DNA of 64,000 bases from the NCBI GenBank assembly GCA_022823665.1, contig JAJEHN010000013.1, positions 62,001-126,000 on the forward strand. The letters are read 5' to 3'. The notes under the pieces are model-generated. The model ran no database searches, was not told the DNA's origin, and saw only the letters and a program-made list of their open reading frames with translations. Source of the DNA: Thermoanaerobaculia bacterium (lineage in GTDB: Bacteria; Acidobacteriota; Thermoanaerobaculia; Multivoradales; Multivoraceae). A program made the position numbers and the translations under genes. Shown piece after piece: positions 50,916 through 57,694 of this stretch (its first letter is position 1; each line of letters starts with the position of its first letter).

Positions 50916-52505
50916 ATGGCCAGGTTGACTGTGCACGGAAGCCGGGCCGACCGGCTGCTGACCCTGGCGCGGCTCGCGTTGCCGGACGCCATTCGGCGGG
51001 CCAACCAGCCGCTGGCGGTGGTGATCCCGGTGGCCGTGCTGTTCCTCGTGTTCGCGACAGTCGCGACTCTGGGGCTGCTTCCGGCGATCTTCGCGATCGA
51101 GAGCGACGCACTGCGGAGAAACCTCCTGAGCCTGATCGCCTGCTCCGTGACGGCGATCGCGCTGCTCGTCCAGATGCTGCTTCGAGCGCCCGTCACCTGG
51201 CTGCTCGACCTGGAGGACCTGCTGCGGCTGCCAGTCGGTTTCCGGGACCTGTACGGACTCCGTTTCGTTCTGAGCACCATCGGCTACTGGCTCCCCGTTC
51301 TCGGTCCCGCTGGCGTCTACCTCGCCGTCGCAAGATCGGGGGGCGTCAGCGGAGCGCCGATCACCCTGCTCTCCATACTGAGCCTGGTCTGGATCTTCGG
51401 CCGCGCCGCGGCGATCCTGTCGCTGCTCGTCGACCGCTCGGTCGAAGGCAAGAGCGGCGCCCTGGCCTTGGTCGCGGTCGTCGCCGCGGGCCAGGGGACG
51501 TTCATTGTCGGCGCGATGGCCCTCGGCGGGGAGCTCGGTTCCGAGGGAATCACTCGGGCGATCGAGGAGTCCGCCGTTCTGGGCGGCCTCGGCTACACAC
51601 CGCCCGGCCTGGTCGCCGGCATCGTCCACCAACCGGGGCTTTCGACGACGAACCTGGCGAGACTCGGCGGCCTGTCAGCCATTCTGGGGAGTCTGGTCGT
51701 ACTGGAGAACCGGCTCCTGCTTCGCAGCTATCTGGAGCGCCCCGGCGGCGACCGGCGCGCGGCTTCCGGCAGCCTGCCGGTGGCCCGGCTGCTCCGCAAG
51801 GCAAATCGTCTGACTCCAGCAGGCGTCCTCGCGCTGGTCGAGACCGAGTGCCTGCTCCGTCTCAAACCGGCACGTCTGGTCCTCGCGCTGGCCCTGGGTA
51901 CCTCCCTCGTCTTCGTGCCCGCAGTGGGCGGCTTCGCGGCGGGGATGGTGGCGATCCTCGCCCTCTGTCTGAACGACTTCCGCGTCGGAAAGCAGCCCCC
52001 GACCTGCCACGTATGGCGGGAGTCGCTCACGCTGCCGTTTCCTGTTCGGCGGATCTTCAGCACACCCGGCCGCGCGATGAACGTCGTCATCCTCTCCGTC
52101 ATCGTGTTCATCCTGGGACTCACGCCACTGGACTGGTTCGGTTGGCCGTTCTTCCTGGTCGCCACCTGCCTGATCCTCGCGGGTTTCCTCATGGCCGACG
52201 CAACATACGGCCTGATTCAGCTCCGCTGGCCCCAACGCAGCAACCAGGGACTCCTCCAGGAGCCTGACGGAGCCAAGCTCGGGGCCGCCGTGGTGGCTGT
52301 ACACATCGTGGGCCTTCCGGTCTTCCTCTCCCTTCTGCTCTGGATACTCCTGGAACGCGAGCGCGTGACGCCGCTGACGGCCGGCGTCATCGCGGTCGGC
52401 GTAGTGCTCCTCGCAGCCGCGACCGCCTACGCGTCTCGACGAAGACGGATGCGGCTGCTGGCAGCCCGGGGCCGCGAACTCCTCCTCAAGGACCCTTCCC
52501 ACTAA
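50916..52505 (+). CDS. ABC-2-like permease of the peptide cluster
   Basis: 529 residues with about 10-12 membrane helices, e.g. LAVVIPVAVLFLVFATVATL near residue 33, LLSLIACSVTAIALLVQML near 70, LVLALALGTSLVFVPAVGGF near 310 and VVILSVIVFILGLTPLDWF near 390. There is no ATPase motif. The length and the pattern of two helix bundles around a soluble middle fit the multi-helix permeases found beside ABC-2-type ATPases. The ATPase gene follows 51 bases downstream. It would form the membrane channel for export of the small peptides or for self-protection against them. The ATG follows CAAGGACTCC. Sequence similarity to a named family is not obvious, so the assignment rests on context. Confidence 0.72.
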   Translation: MARLTVHGSRADRLLTLARLALPDAIRRANQPLAVVIPVAVLFLVFATVATLGLLPAIFAIESDALRRNLLSLIACSVTAIALLVQMLLRAPVTWLLDLEDLLRLPVGFRDLYGLRFVLSTIGYWLPVLGPAGVYLAVARSGGVSGAPITLLSILSLVWIFGRAAAILSLLVDRSVEGKSGALALVAVVAAGQGTFIVGAMALGGELGSEGITRAIEESAVLGGLGYTPPGLVAGIVHQPGLSTTNLARLGGLSAILGSLVVLENRLLLRSYLERPGGDRRAASGSLPVARLLRKANRLTPAGVLALVETECLLRLKPARLVLALALGTSLVFVPAVGGFAAGMVAILALCLNDFRVGKQPPTCHVWRESLTLPFPVRRIFSTPGRAMNVVILSVIVFILGLTPLDWFGWPFFLVATCLILAGFLMADATYGLIQLRWPQRSNQGLLQEPDGAKLGAAVVAVHIVGLPVFLSLLLWILLERERVTPLTAGVIAVGVVLLAAATAYASRRRRMRLLAARGRELLLKDPSH

Positions 52506-52556
52506 CCCTGCCCCACACCCCCCTCTGCCCCTACAACCACAAGGAACACCTCACGG

Positions 52557-53345
52557 ATGGAAGAAGCAATCAAGGCAGAGAACCTGACCCGGTCGTACGG
52601 AGGAAACGTCGTCGTCGACGGCGTCGACCTGGACGTCCGGGAGGGCCAGATCCTGGGTTTCGTCGGCCCCAACGGGGCCGGCAAGACGACGACCTGGTCA
52701 ATGCTGACCGGGGTCTTGCGGCCGACCAAGGGCACGGTGCGCCTCCTCGGCAAGCCGATGGACATCGACGACACCGAGCTCAAGCAGCAACTCGGCATCG
52801 TGCCCGACCACAGCGTGATGTTCGAGAGCCTGACCGGCGAGGAACTGCTGCTGTCGTATGCCCGCATCTACGGCCTGGGCCGCGAGGACGCCGGGCAGCG
52901 GACCGACGAGGCGCTCGCGGTGTTCGACCTCGAGGATGCCGCCAAGCGGCCGATCACGACCTACTCACACGGCATGAGGAAGAAGATCCGCCTTGCCGCG
53001 GCGACCCTTCACGGACCGCGGGTCCTGTTCCTCGACGAGCCGTTCGAGGGAATGGACGCCCTGAGCGCCCGCACCGTCATGTCCATCCTGCAGCAGATGG
53101 CAGAGCAGGGAGCAGCCATCTTCCTCACATCCCACATGCTCGACTACGTCGAGCGCGTATCGACCCACATCGCCGTCATCAGGGACGGCAAGGTCCTCCT
53201 GTCGTGCTCCCGGGAGGAGTTCCGCGAACTGCCCGCCGCCGAAGGAGAAGACGGCGCCGGGCGGCTCGAGAACCTCATTCTCAGCATCTCCAGGCGCGAG
53301 AGGTTCTCCCGCCTCTCCTGGATCGGCAACAGGAGCACGACATGA
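52557..53345 (+). CDS. ABC transporter ATP-binding protein
   Basis: 262 residues. Walker A GPNGAGKTTTWSML lies near residue 37, the Q-loop in QQLGIVPDHSVMFESLTGEE near 82, the signature as YSHGMRKKIRLAAATL near 137 (SHGMR in place of LSGGQ, as in the CcmA/DrrA group), Walker B VLFLDEPFEGMDALS near 157 and the H-loop TSHMLDYVERV near 190. It is the motor of an ABC-2-type exporter, working with the permease upstream. It is not fused to a C39 domain, so leader removal must come from the separate C39 gene. Its stop overlaps the next start (ATGA). Confidence 0.93.
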   Translation: MEEAIKAENLTRSYGGNVVVDGVDLDVREGQILGFVGPNGAGKTTTWSMLTGVLRPTKGTVRLLGKPMDIDDTELKQQLGIVPDHSVMFESLTGEELLLSYARIYGLGREDAGQRTDEALAVFDLEDAAKRPITTYSHGMRKKIRLAAATLHGPRVLFLDEPFEGMDALSARTVMSILQQMAEQGAAIFLTSHMLDYVERVSTHIAVIRDGKVLLSCSREEFRELPAAEGEDGAGRLENLILSISRRERFSRLSWIGNRSTT

Positions 53346-54121
53346 CCGAGCATCCAGGCGACACTCACGACGAACGCAACGCCGGGACCAGCGGCGACGA
53401 CTCACTGGGCCGGAACGCCTGGCTCACGGCGCTGCTCGGGCTCTTCGCGTCGCCGCGGCAGAGCTTCGAGATCATCCGGCACCGCAACCCATGGCTCGCA
53501 ACGCTGCTCCTGGTCCTGGCGGGAAACGCCGCCCTGGCCCTGGCCTCGGCGCCGCTGGGTCTCCAGGCCATGCGGGCCCAACTGACGGAACGGATGCCGG
53601 GCAGCCCCGAACAGGTCGACGCCATGATGGCGCAGTTCGAACAGGCAGCCGCGGCAGGGCGTTGGCTGGCGATGGCCACCGGCCCCCTCTCCGTGGCCGT
53701 CGGACTCGCGATTCAGACCGTCCTCGTGTGGCTACTCGCGATCGCGTTCCAGGGGCGTCTCCGATTCGTCCAGTCCCTCGCCCTGATGATCCACCTGGCC
53801 GTGATCACTCACCTCCAGAGCTGGGCCAACTTCCTTCTCGTTCACCTCCGCGGCACCGACGCGATCCGATCGCAACTGGACCTCCGGGCGCCGATGGGAC
53901 TCGACCTGCTGCTGGCCGGCGACAACGCGACGCTCAACGCCGTCTACGCGAGCATCAACCCGTTCACGATCTGGTTTCTCGCGCTGCTCGCGCTGGGCGC
54001 CGCCGCGGTGTTCGAGGTCCCGCAGCGCAAGGCATGGCTGCTGGCCGCCATCTACTGGGCAGCGACGACGGCCTTCACCGCCGTGGCGGCCGGTCTGTTC
54101 GCCCGGCTCACACCGAGCTGA
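53342..54121 (+). CDS. Yip1-like integral membrane protein (copy 1)
   Basis: 259 residues in an ATGA overlap with the ATPase gene. After a hydrophilic N-terminus the signature ALLGLFASPRQSFEIIRHRNPW (about residues 31-52) matches the start of Yip1-domain proteins, in which P-x-x-x-F-x-x-I precedes the first helix. Five helices follow, near residues 53-75, 115-140, 148-170, 205-228 and 232-255. A hydrophilic loop AQLTERMPGSPEQVDAMMAQ lies between the first two. Bacterial Yip1 proteins are of unknown role. Translational coupling to the ATPase suggests it is part of the transporter or an immunity protein. Confidence 0.78.
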   Translation: MTEHPGDTHDERNAGTSGDDSLGRNAWLTALLGLFASPRQSFEIIRHRNPWLATLLLVLAGNAALALASAPLGLQAMRAQLTERMPGSPEQVDAMMAQFEQAAAAGRWLAMATGPLSVAVGLAIQTVLVWLLAIAFQGRLRFVQSLALMIHLAVITHLQSWANFLLVHLRGTDAIRSQLDLRAPMGLDLLLAGDNATLNAVYASINPFTIWFLALLALGAAAVFEVPQRKAWLLAAIYWAATTAFTAVAAGLFARLTPS

Positions 54122-54168
54122 CCCGGCTCTGGCGAACCGGCTCGATCCCGCGTCGCTACACTTCCCTC

Positions 54169-54867
54169 ATGGGCGAAGAACCGGAGGCGAGCGGCCACCT
54201 CCGGTTCAAGGCCCTGATCTGGATCTTCACCGCTCCGCGGAAGAGCTTCGCCGTCATTCGCGAGCACCACCCGTGGGTTGCCGGCCTGACTCTGGGCATC
54301 TCCCTGACAGTCCTGGCCGTTCTGTTGACGACGTCGCTGTTGGCCGATGCGATGGACAGCATCGGTGATCCCCTCGAGATTCCCTACGGGATGCTGTCGT
54401 TCGTCATCGCAGCCATCCCGCTCGCGCTCCTGGTCGAGGCGGCAGTGCTCCGGCTCCTGGCCGCGGCCCTCAAGGGTCGGGCGCGGTTCGAACAGTGCCT
54501 GTCGCTGGCCCTCCATGTAGGACTCATCGGCGCCGCGGGGCTGGTCGTCCGCTCGCTGCTGAGAACCACCCAGGTCGACGGCCTCGTCGAGAAGCAGCGG
54601 AACCTCCTCGACAGAAGACCGGACTCCGGCCTGGACGTGTTCGGGCAGGTAGCTGAAATGGCGCCGGGCGCGATTCTCGACCTGATGATCCACTCCTTCG
54701 TCTTCGTCTGGTCCTTGCTCCTGCTCGGCCTGGGCGCCGCCTCGGTGTTCCGGGTGTCCCGACCAGCCGGGTTCGCCATTGCCGCGATCCACTGGGCGGC
54801 AGGGAAGGTGCTGGAGATGGGTCTGGCAGGCCTAGTCTTCGCGGTGGTGACGGCGTCCCTACGCTGA
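54169..54867 (+). CDS. Yip1-like integral membrane protein (copy 2)
   Basis: 232 residues. The N-terminal KALIWIFTAPRKSFAVIREH is the same Yip1-type entry as in the gene before (P-R-x-S-F-x-x-I-R), and five hydrophobic helices follow, e.g. VAGLTLGISLTVLAVLLTTS, LSFVIAAIPLALLVEAAVLR and HSFVFVWSLLLLGLGAASVF. The extramembrane loop after helix three (RTTQVDGLVEKQRNLLDRRP) is charged. The pair probably arose by duplication. It ends the transport block; no other same-strand gene follows until 55179. Immunity to the peptides is a guess based on place and size only. Confidence 0.76.
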   Translation: MGEEPEASGHLRFKALIWIFTAPRKSFAVIREHHPWVAGLTLGISLTVLAVLLTTSLLADAMDSIGDPLEIPYGMLSFVIAAIPLALLVEAAVLRLLAAALKGRARFEQCLSLALHVGLIGAAGLVVRSLLRTTQVDGLVEKQRNLLDRRPDSGLDVFGQVAEMAPGAILDLMIHSFVFVWSLLLLGLGAASVFRVSRPAGFAIAAIHWAAGKVLEMGLAGLVFAVVTASLR

Positions 54868-54917
54868 CCGAACGGGTCGGCGTCCGGCCCGGTCCCACTC
54901 CGCTAGATAGCCGGGTC

Positions 54918-55115
54918 GTTTGACGGACAATCGACCGCGCGGTAGCTTCTCGCCGTTGGTTGTCGTCGCGCCGTGGGCCTGCGAGCCGGGTCTCCTGCCG
55001 AATACAACAGTCGACACCAGGCGCCGGGTCGCTCCCGGCGCTCGGCGAATAGGCAGGGCGTTTCGTGCCCACTGTGCATGGCGACCAACAAGGCCCGGCG
55101 CCAACTCTCTCCGCC
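54918..55115 (+). repeat. Diverged ~200-bp repeat, copy B (downstream of transporter block)
   Basis: It matches copy A (50673-50880) in the same order and orientation over GTTTGACGGAC, CCGTTGGTTGTC, GTGGGCCTGCGAGCCGG, CCTGCC, GGGTCGCTCCC and CTGTGCATGGCGACC. The spacing between words is nearly the same in both. The two copies bracket the permease-ATPase-Yip1 block (50916-54867). Each also lies just upstream of a same-strand gene, so a regulatory or small-RNA role is an alternative to a duplication or insertion footprint. The 311-base gap 54868-55178 holds nothing else beyond a possible promoter at its end. Confidence 0.65.
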
Positions 55116-55143
55116 TGCCTAAGCCGCGGCAGGCTGGTATAAC
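55113..55143 (+). promoter_or_regulatory. Possible promoter for the 55179 gene
   Basis: TATAAC at 55138-55143 is a fair -10 box 35 bases before the ATG. A 7-bp hairpin (GCCTGCC with GGCAGGC, 55113-55134) lies where the -35 box would be, and no good TTGACA match is present, so an activator or another sigma factor may be needed. Evidence is weak. Confidence 0.3.
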
Positions 55144-55178
55144 GGTGGCACTCCCAGCAATCGATGAGGAGAGCCACC

Positions 55179-56279
55179 ATGCCGAGCAGAGTTACTCTCG
55201 CTGCCGCCACGGCCGCGGTCGTTGCCTTCCTCGCGGTACCAGCCGCGCCTGCCGCCGATGACGACGTGATCCCGCGCACGGCCTCAGGCCGTCCCGACCT
55301 GACCGGCGACTACGAGATCTCCACACTGACCCCGCTGCAGCGACCTCAGGAGTTCGGTGACAACCTGTACCTGACGCGCGAGCAGGCGGAAGAGATCGTC
55401 GAACGGGAGCGCCAGCGGGTAGCGGCCCGGGCCGCCGTCCGCCAGATCGACGAACCGCCCCCGCCCGGCGGCGCGCCGCCCATCGGCCTCGGCGACGAGT
55501 TCCGGGAGACGAGCGGCGCCGGCAACGTCGGCGGCTACAACAACTTCTGGACCGATCGCGGCAGCGACGTGTTCTCCATAGACGGCAGGTTCCGGACCTC
55601 GATCATCGTCGACCCGCCGAACGGCCGGATGCCGCAACTGACCGCCGAGACGCTGCAGCGGATGTCCGAGCGCCGCGGTCGCCGGCGGGGCAACGACGGC
55701 ACGGCCTGGTGGCTCGAGGTCGAAGGCCCCGGTCCGTACGACGGCCCGGAGAACCTGGGCGTGCCTGAACGTTGCCTGATCGGTTTCGGCTCCACCGGCG
55801 GACCGCCGATGCTGCCCGTGCTCTACAACAACGCGAAGCGGATCGTGCAGACCGAAGACCACCTGATGATCCTGGTCGAGATGGTGCACGACGCGCGCAT
55901 CGTCCGCATCGGCGGCGAACACATCCCGGAAGACGAACGCCGCTGGCTCGGCGACTCGATCGGCTGGTGGGAGGGCGACACGCTCGTGGTCGAGACGACG
56001 AACTTCATCGACCGCCCGGCGCTCTTCCTGGCCTCACGGAACCTCAAGGTGACCGAGCGCTTCACCCGGGTCAAAGCGGAGGACCTGCTCTACGCCTTCA
56101 CGGTAGAGGACCCGACCGTGTGGAGCGCGCCCTGGAGCGGCGAGTACCTGTGGCCCGGCACGCCCGCCAAGGTCTACGAGTACGCCTGCCACGAGGGAAA
56201 CTACGCCATGGGCAACATCCTCAGGGGCGCGCGGCTGCTCGAGGACGAGACGCGCAGCGCGGCCAGCGGCGGCCAGTAG
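55179..56279 (+). CDS. Secreted protein, same family as the 22232 gene
   Basis: 366 residues from the ATG at 55179, which follows GAGGAG by seven bases; an ATG five codons earlier overlaps that ribosome site. A Sec signal ends near residue 28 (APAADDDV). The order of motifs equals that of the 22232 product: IPRTASGRPDLTGDYEI, NPPNGRMPQ-like DPPNGRMPQLT, NDGTAWWLE, RIVQTEDHLMILVEMVHDAR, GDSIGWWEGDTLVVETTNF, LKVTERFTRV and YACHEGNYAMGN. The 34-kb distance between them rules out tandem origin. The family is of unknown function and probably periplasmic. It converges on the DUF6152 gene, 20 bases apart. Confidence 0.82.
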   Translation: MPSRVTLAAATAAVVAFLAVPAAPAADDDVIPRTASGRPDLTGDYEISTLTPLQRPQEFGDNLYLTREQAEEIVERERQRVAARAAVRQIDEPPPPGGAPPIGLGDEFRETSGAGNVGGYNNFWTDRGSDVFSIDGRFRTSIIVDPPNGRMPQLTAETLQRMSERRGRRRGNDGTAWWLEVEGPGPYDGPENLGVPERCLIGFGSTGGPPMLPVLYNNAKRIVQTEDHLMILVEMVHDARIVRIGGEHIPEDERRWLGDSIGWWEGDTLVVETTNFIDRPALFLASRNLKVTERFTRVKAEDLLYAFTVEDPTVWSAPWSGEYLWPGTPAKVYEYACHEGNYAMGNILRGARLLEDETRSAASGGQ

Positions 56280-56299
56280 CTCCCGAACCGCTGCGTCCG

Positions 56300-56725
56300 C
56301 TACTGCTCGGTCGGATCCCGGCCGTCGCGCGGCGCGCCCGTGCCGGAGGAACCCATGAACAGCTTGCGGCCGTCCGGGAAGGTCAGGTCGCGGCCGTTCG
56401 CCTTGTTCGAGCCGTCCTTCGCCTGGTAGCCGTCGACGACGATCTCGGTCCCCGGCAGGAGCGATCTCTTCGTGAAGCCGCGTCTGGCGAGCGTGTTCGG
56501 CGTACCGCCTTCGACCATCCAGACGGTCGACGAGCCATCGTCGTTCATCACCTCCAGATGAATCCAGGCGTGGGGATTGATCCACTCCATCTTCGTCACC
56601 TTGCCCCGAAGCTGGAGCGGCCTGTCGGCGTCGAACTCGGCCGAAAAGGCGTGATGAGCGGCGAGCGGAATGGCGAGCACCAGGGCGAGGCCTGCTGCCA
56701 GTAGGACGATTCGCTGGAACTTCAT
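56300..56725 (-). CDS. DUF6152 secreted protein
   Basis: 141 residues with a Sec signal (MKFQRIVLLAAGLALVLAIP). The mature start AAHHAFSAEFDADRPLQLRG, then KVTKMEWINPHAWIHLEV, WMVEGGTPNTLARRGFTK and a C-terminal DGYQAKDGSNKANGRDLTF are the DUF6152 family pattern, an OB-like small beta barrel found widely in Acidobacteriota and Proteobacteria. The HH near the N-terminus and NPHAW may bind metal or cofactor; function is unknown. It follows the 56755 gene on the same strand by 29 bases, and this pairing of DUF6152 with the secreted unknown family recurs in related genomes to my knowledge. Confidence 0.86.
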   Translation of the reverse strand: MKFQRIVLLAAGLALVLAIPLAAHHAFSAEFDADRPLQLRGKVTKMEWINPHAWIHLEVMNDDGSSTVWMVEGGTPNTLARRGFTKRSLLPGTEIVVDGYQAKDGSNKANGRDLTFPDGRKLFMGSSGTGAPRDGRDPTEQ

Positions 56726-56754
56726 CGCGGTTCTCCTCTCCTTGGCGGTATCCG

Positions 56755-57576
56755 TCAGGGACCCGAGTCGGCGCCCTTGCGCAGGTGGCCGTACATCAGC
56801 TCCTCGGCGAACTCGACGCACTTGAACTCGAGCAACTGCATGTTCGGGTCGACCCTGCGGTAGAGCGGCAGGCTGATCGTCCAGGGCTGGCTGTAGACGT
56901 TCTCGTCGGTGATCGTCGCCTCGTACTGGAGGTGATACGGGCTCATCGCGGTCCAGCGCTCCTCGACGTGGATCGCGTCCGTGTGGTGGTTGCCGCTCGA
57001 GTCGAGCCAGGTGTCGGGCACCTGGCTCGTCACGTCGACGACCAGCGTCTCCCCTTCCCAGCGACCGATCGAGTGTCCCATCCAGGTATCGAACGGCGCC
57101 TCGAAGCCCTCGCGGTCCATGTAGATCACGCGGCTGGCGCTGGCGAACTCGTAGGCGATCAGCACGTGATCGGGCGTCTGAACGATCTGGAACGGGAACG
57201 GCATGTAGTTGGCGCGCGGGATGCCCGGCATGTAGCACTTCACCGCCGGATCGAGAGCCAGCCAGTTCTCGCGGTTCTGGTCACGCTTCTCCAGCGCCTC
57301 CGGCAGGTACGGGATCCTGCCGCCTTCGACGATGCCGAGACCGCCCGGTATCGCGCCCAGGGCGGCCATCTCGACCACCGGGCCGTGGCGTGCGGCGTGC
57401 GGTTCGATGTCCCAGTGGGACGCGCCCAGCGCCTGCCAGATCCCGTTGAGATCCGGCCTGTCGTCGTGGGTGCGCGGCGCCCTGTAATCGCTGTCCTGCG
57501 CCGCCGCGGGCGCCGCCGCGAGCACCAACGCCGCAAGCAGCGTCAATACCGCCCGTTCCGTGAGACTCCGCTTCAT
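56755..57576 (-). CDS. Secreted protein related to the 22232/55179 family
   Basis: 273 residues from the ATG at 57576, after GGAGGAGG; a GTG one codon earlier is possible. The Sec signal ends near residue 27 (PAAAQDSDY). Motifs are RTHDDRPDLNGIWQALG, KCYMPGIPRANYMPFPFQI, QTPDHVLIAYEFASASRVIYM, WMGHSIGRWEGETLVVDVT and HTDAIHVEERW. The segment SIGRWEGETLVVD equals the SIGRWEGDTLVVE block of the 22232 product, so it is a distant member of the same superfamily. Function unknown. It heads a two-gene unit with DUF6152 and is divergent from the VWFA-related gene, 118 bases apart. Confidence 0.82.
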   Translation of the reverse strand: MKRSLTERAVLTLLAALVLAAAPAAAQDSDYRAPRTHDDRPDLNGIWQALGASHWDIEPHAARHGPVVEMAALGAIPGGLGIVEGGRIPYLPEALEKRDQNRENWLALDPAVKCYMPGIPRANYMPFPFQIVQTPDHVLIAYEFASASRVIYMDREGFEAPFDTWMGHSIGRWEGETLVVDVTSQVPDTWLDSSGNHHTDAIHVEERWTAMSPYHLQYEATITDENVYSQPWTISLPLYRRVDPNMQLLEFKCVEFAEELMYGHLRKGADSGP

Positions 57577-57694
57577 CACAATCTGCCTCCTCCGATGAGG
57601 GCCTGCTCTGGTCGCGAGCGGTGAGGATAGCAGCCCATTCGCCGGGTTCGCCGCGAAGCGGAAACGAAACGGCTGGCGCTAACATGAGTGTCCG

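Noticed and set aside
54859..55104. Short reverse-strand frame in repeat copy B, partly matched in copy A
   Set aside because: No start signal or ribosome site in either copy; similarity is explained by the DNA repeat itself.
55164..55178. Earlier ATG for the 55179 gene
   Set aside because: Its codons overlap the GAGGAG ribosome site of the later ATG, which gives a normal signal peptide.
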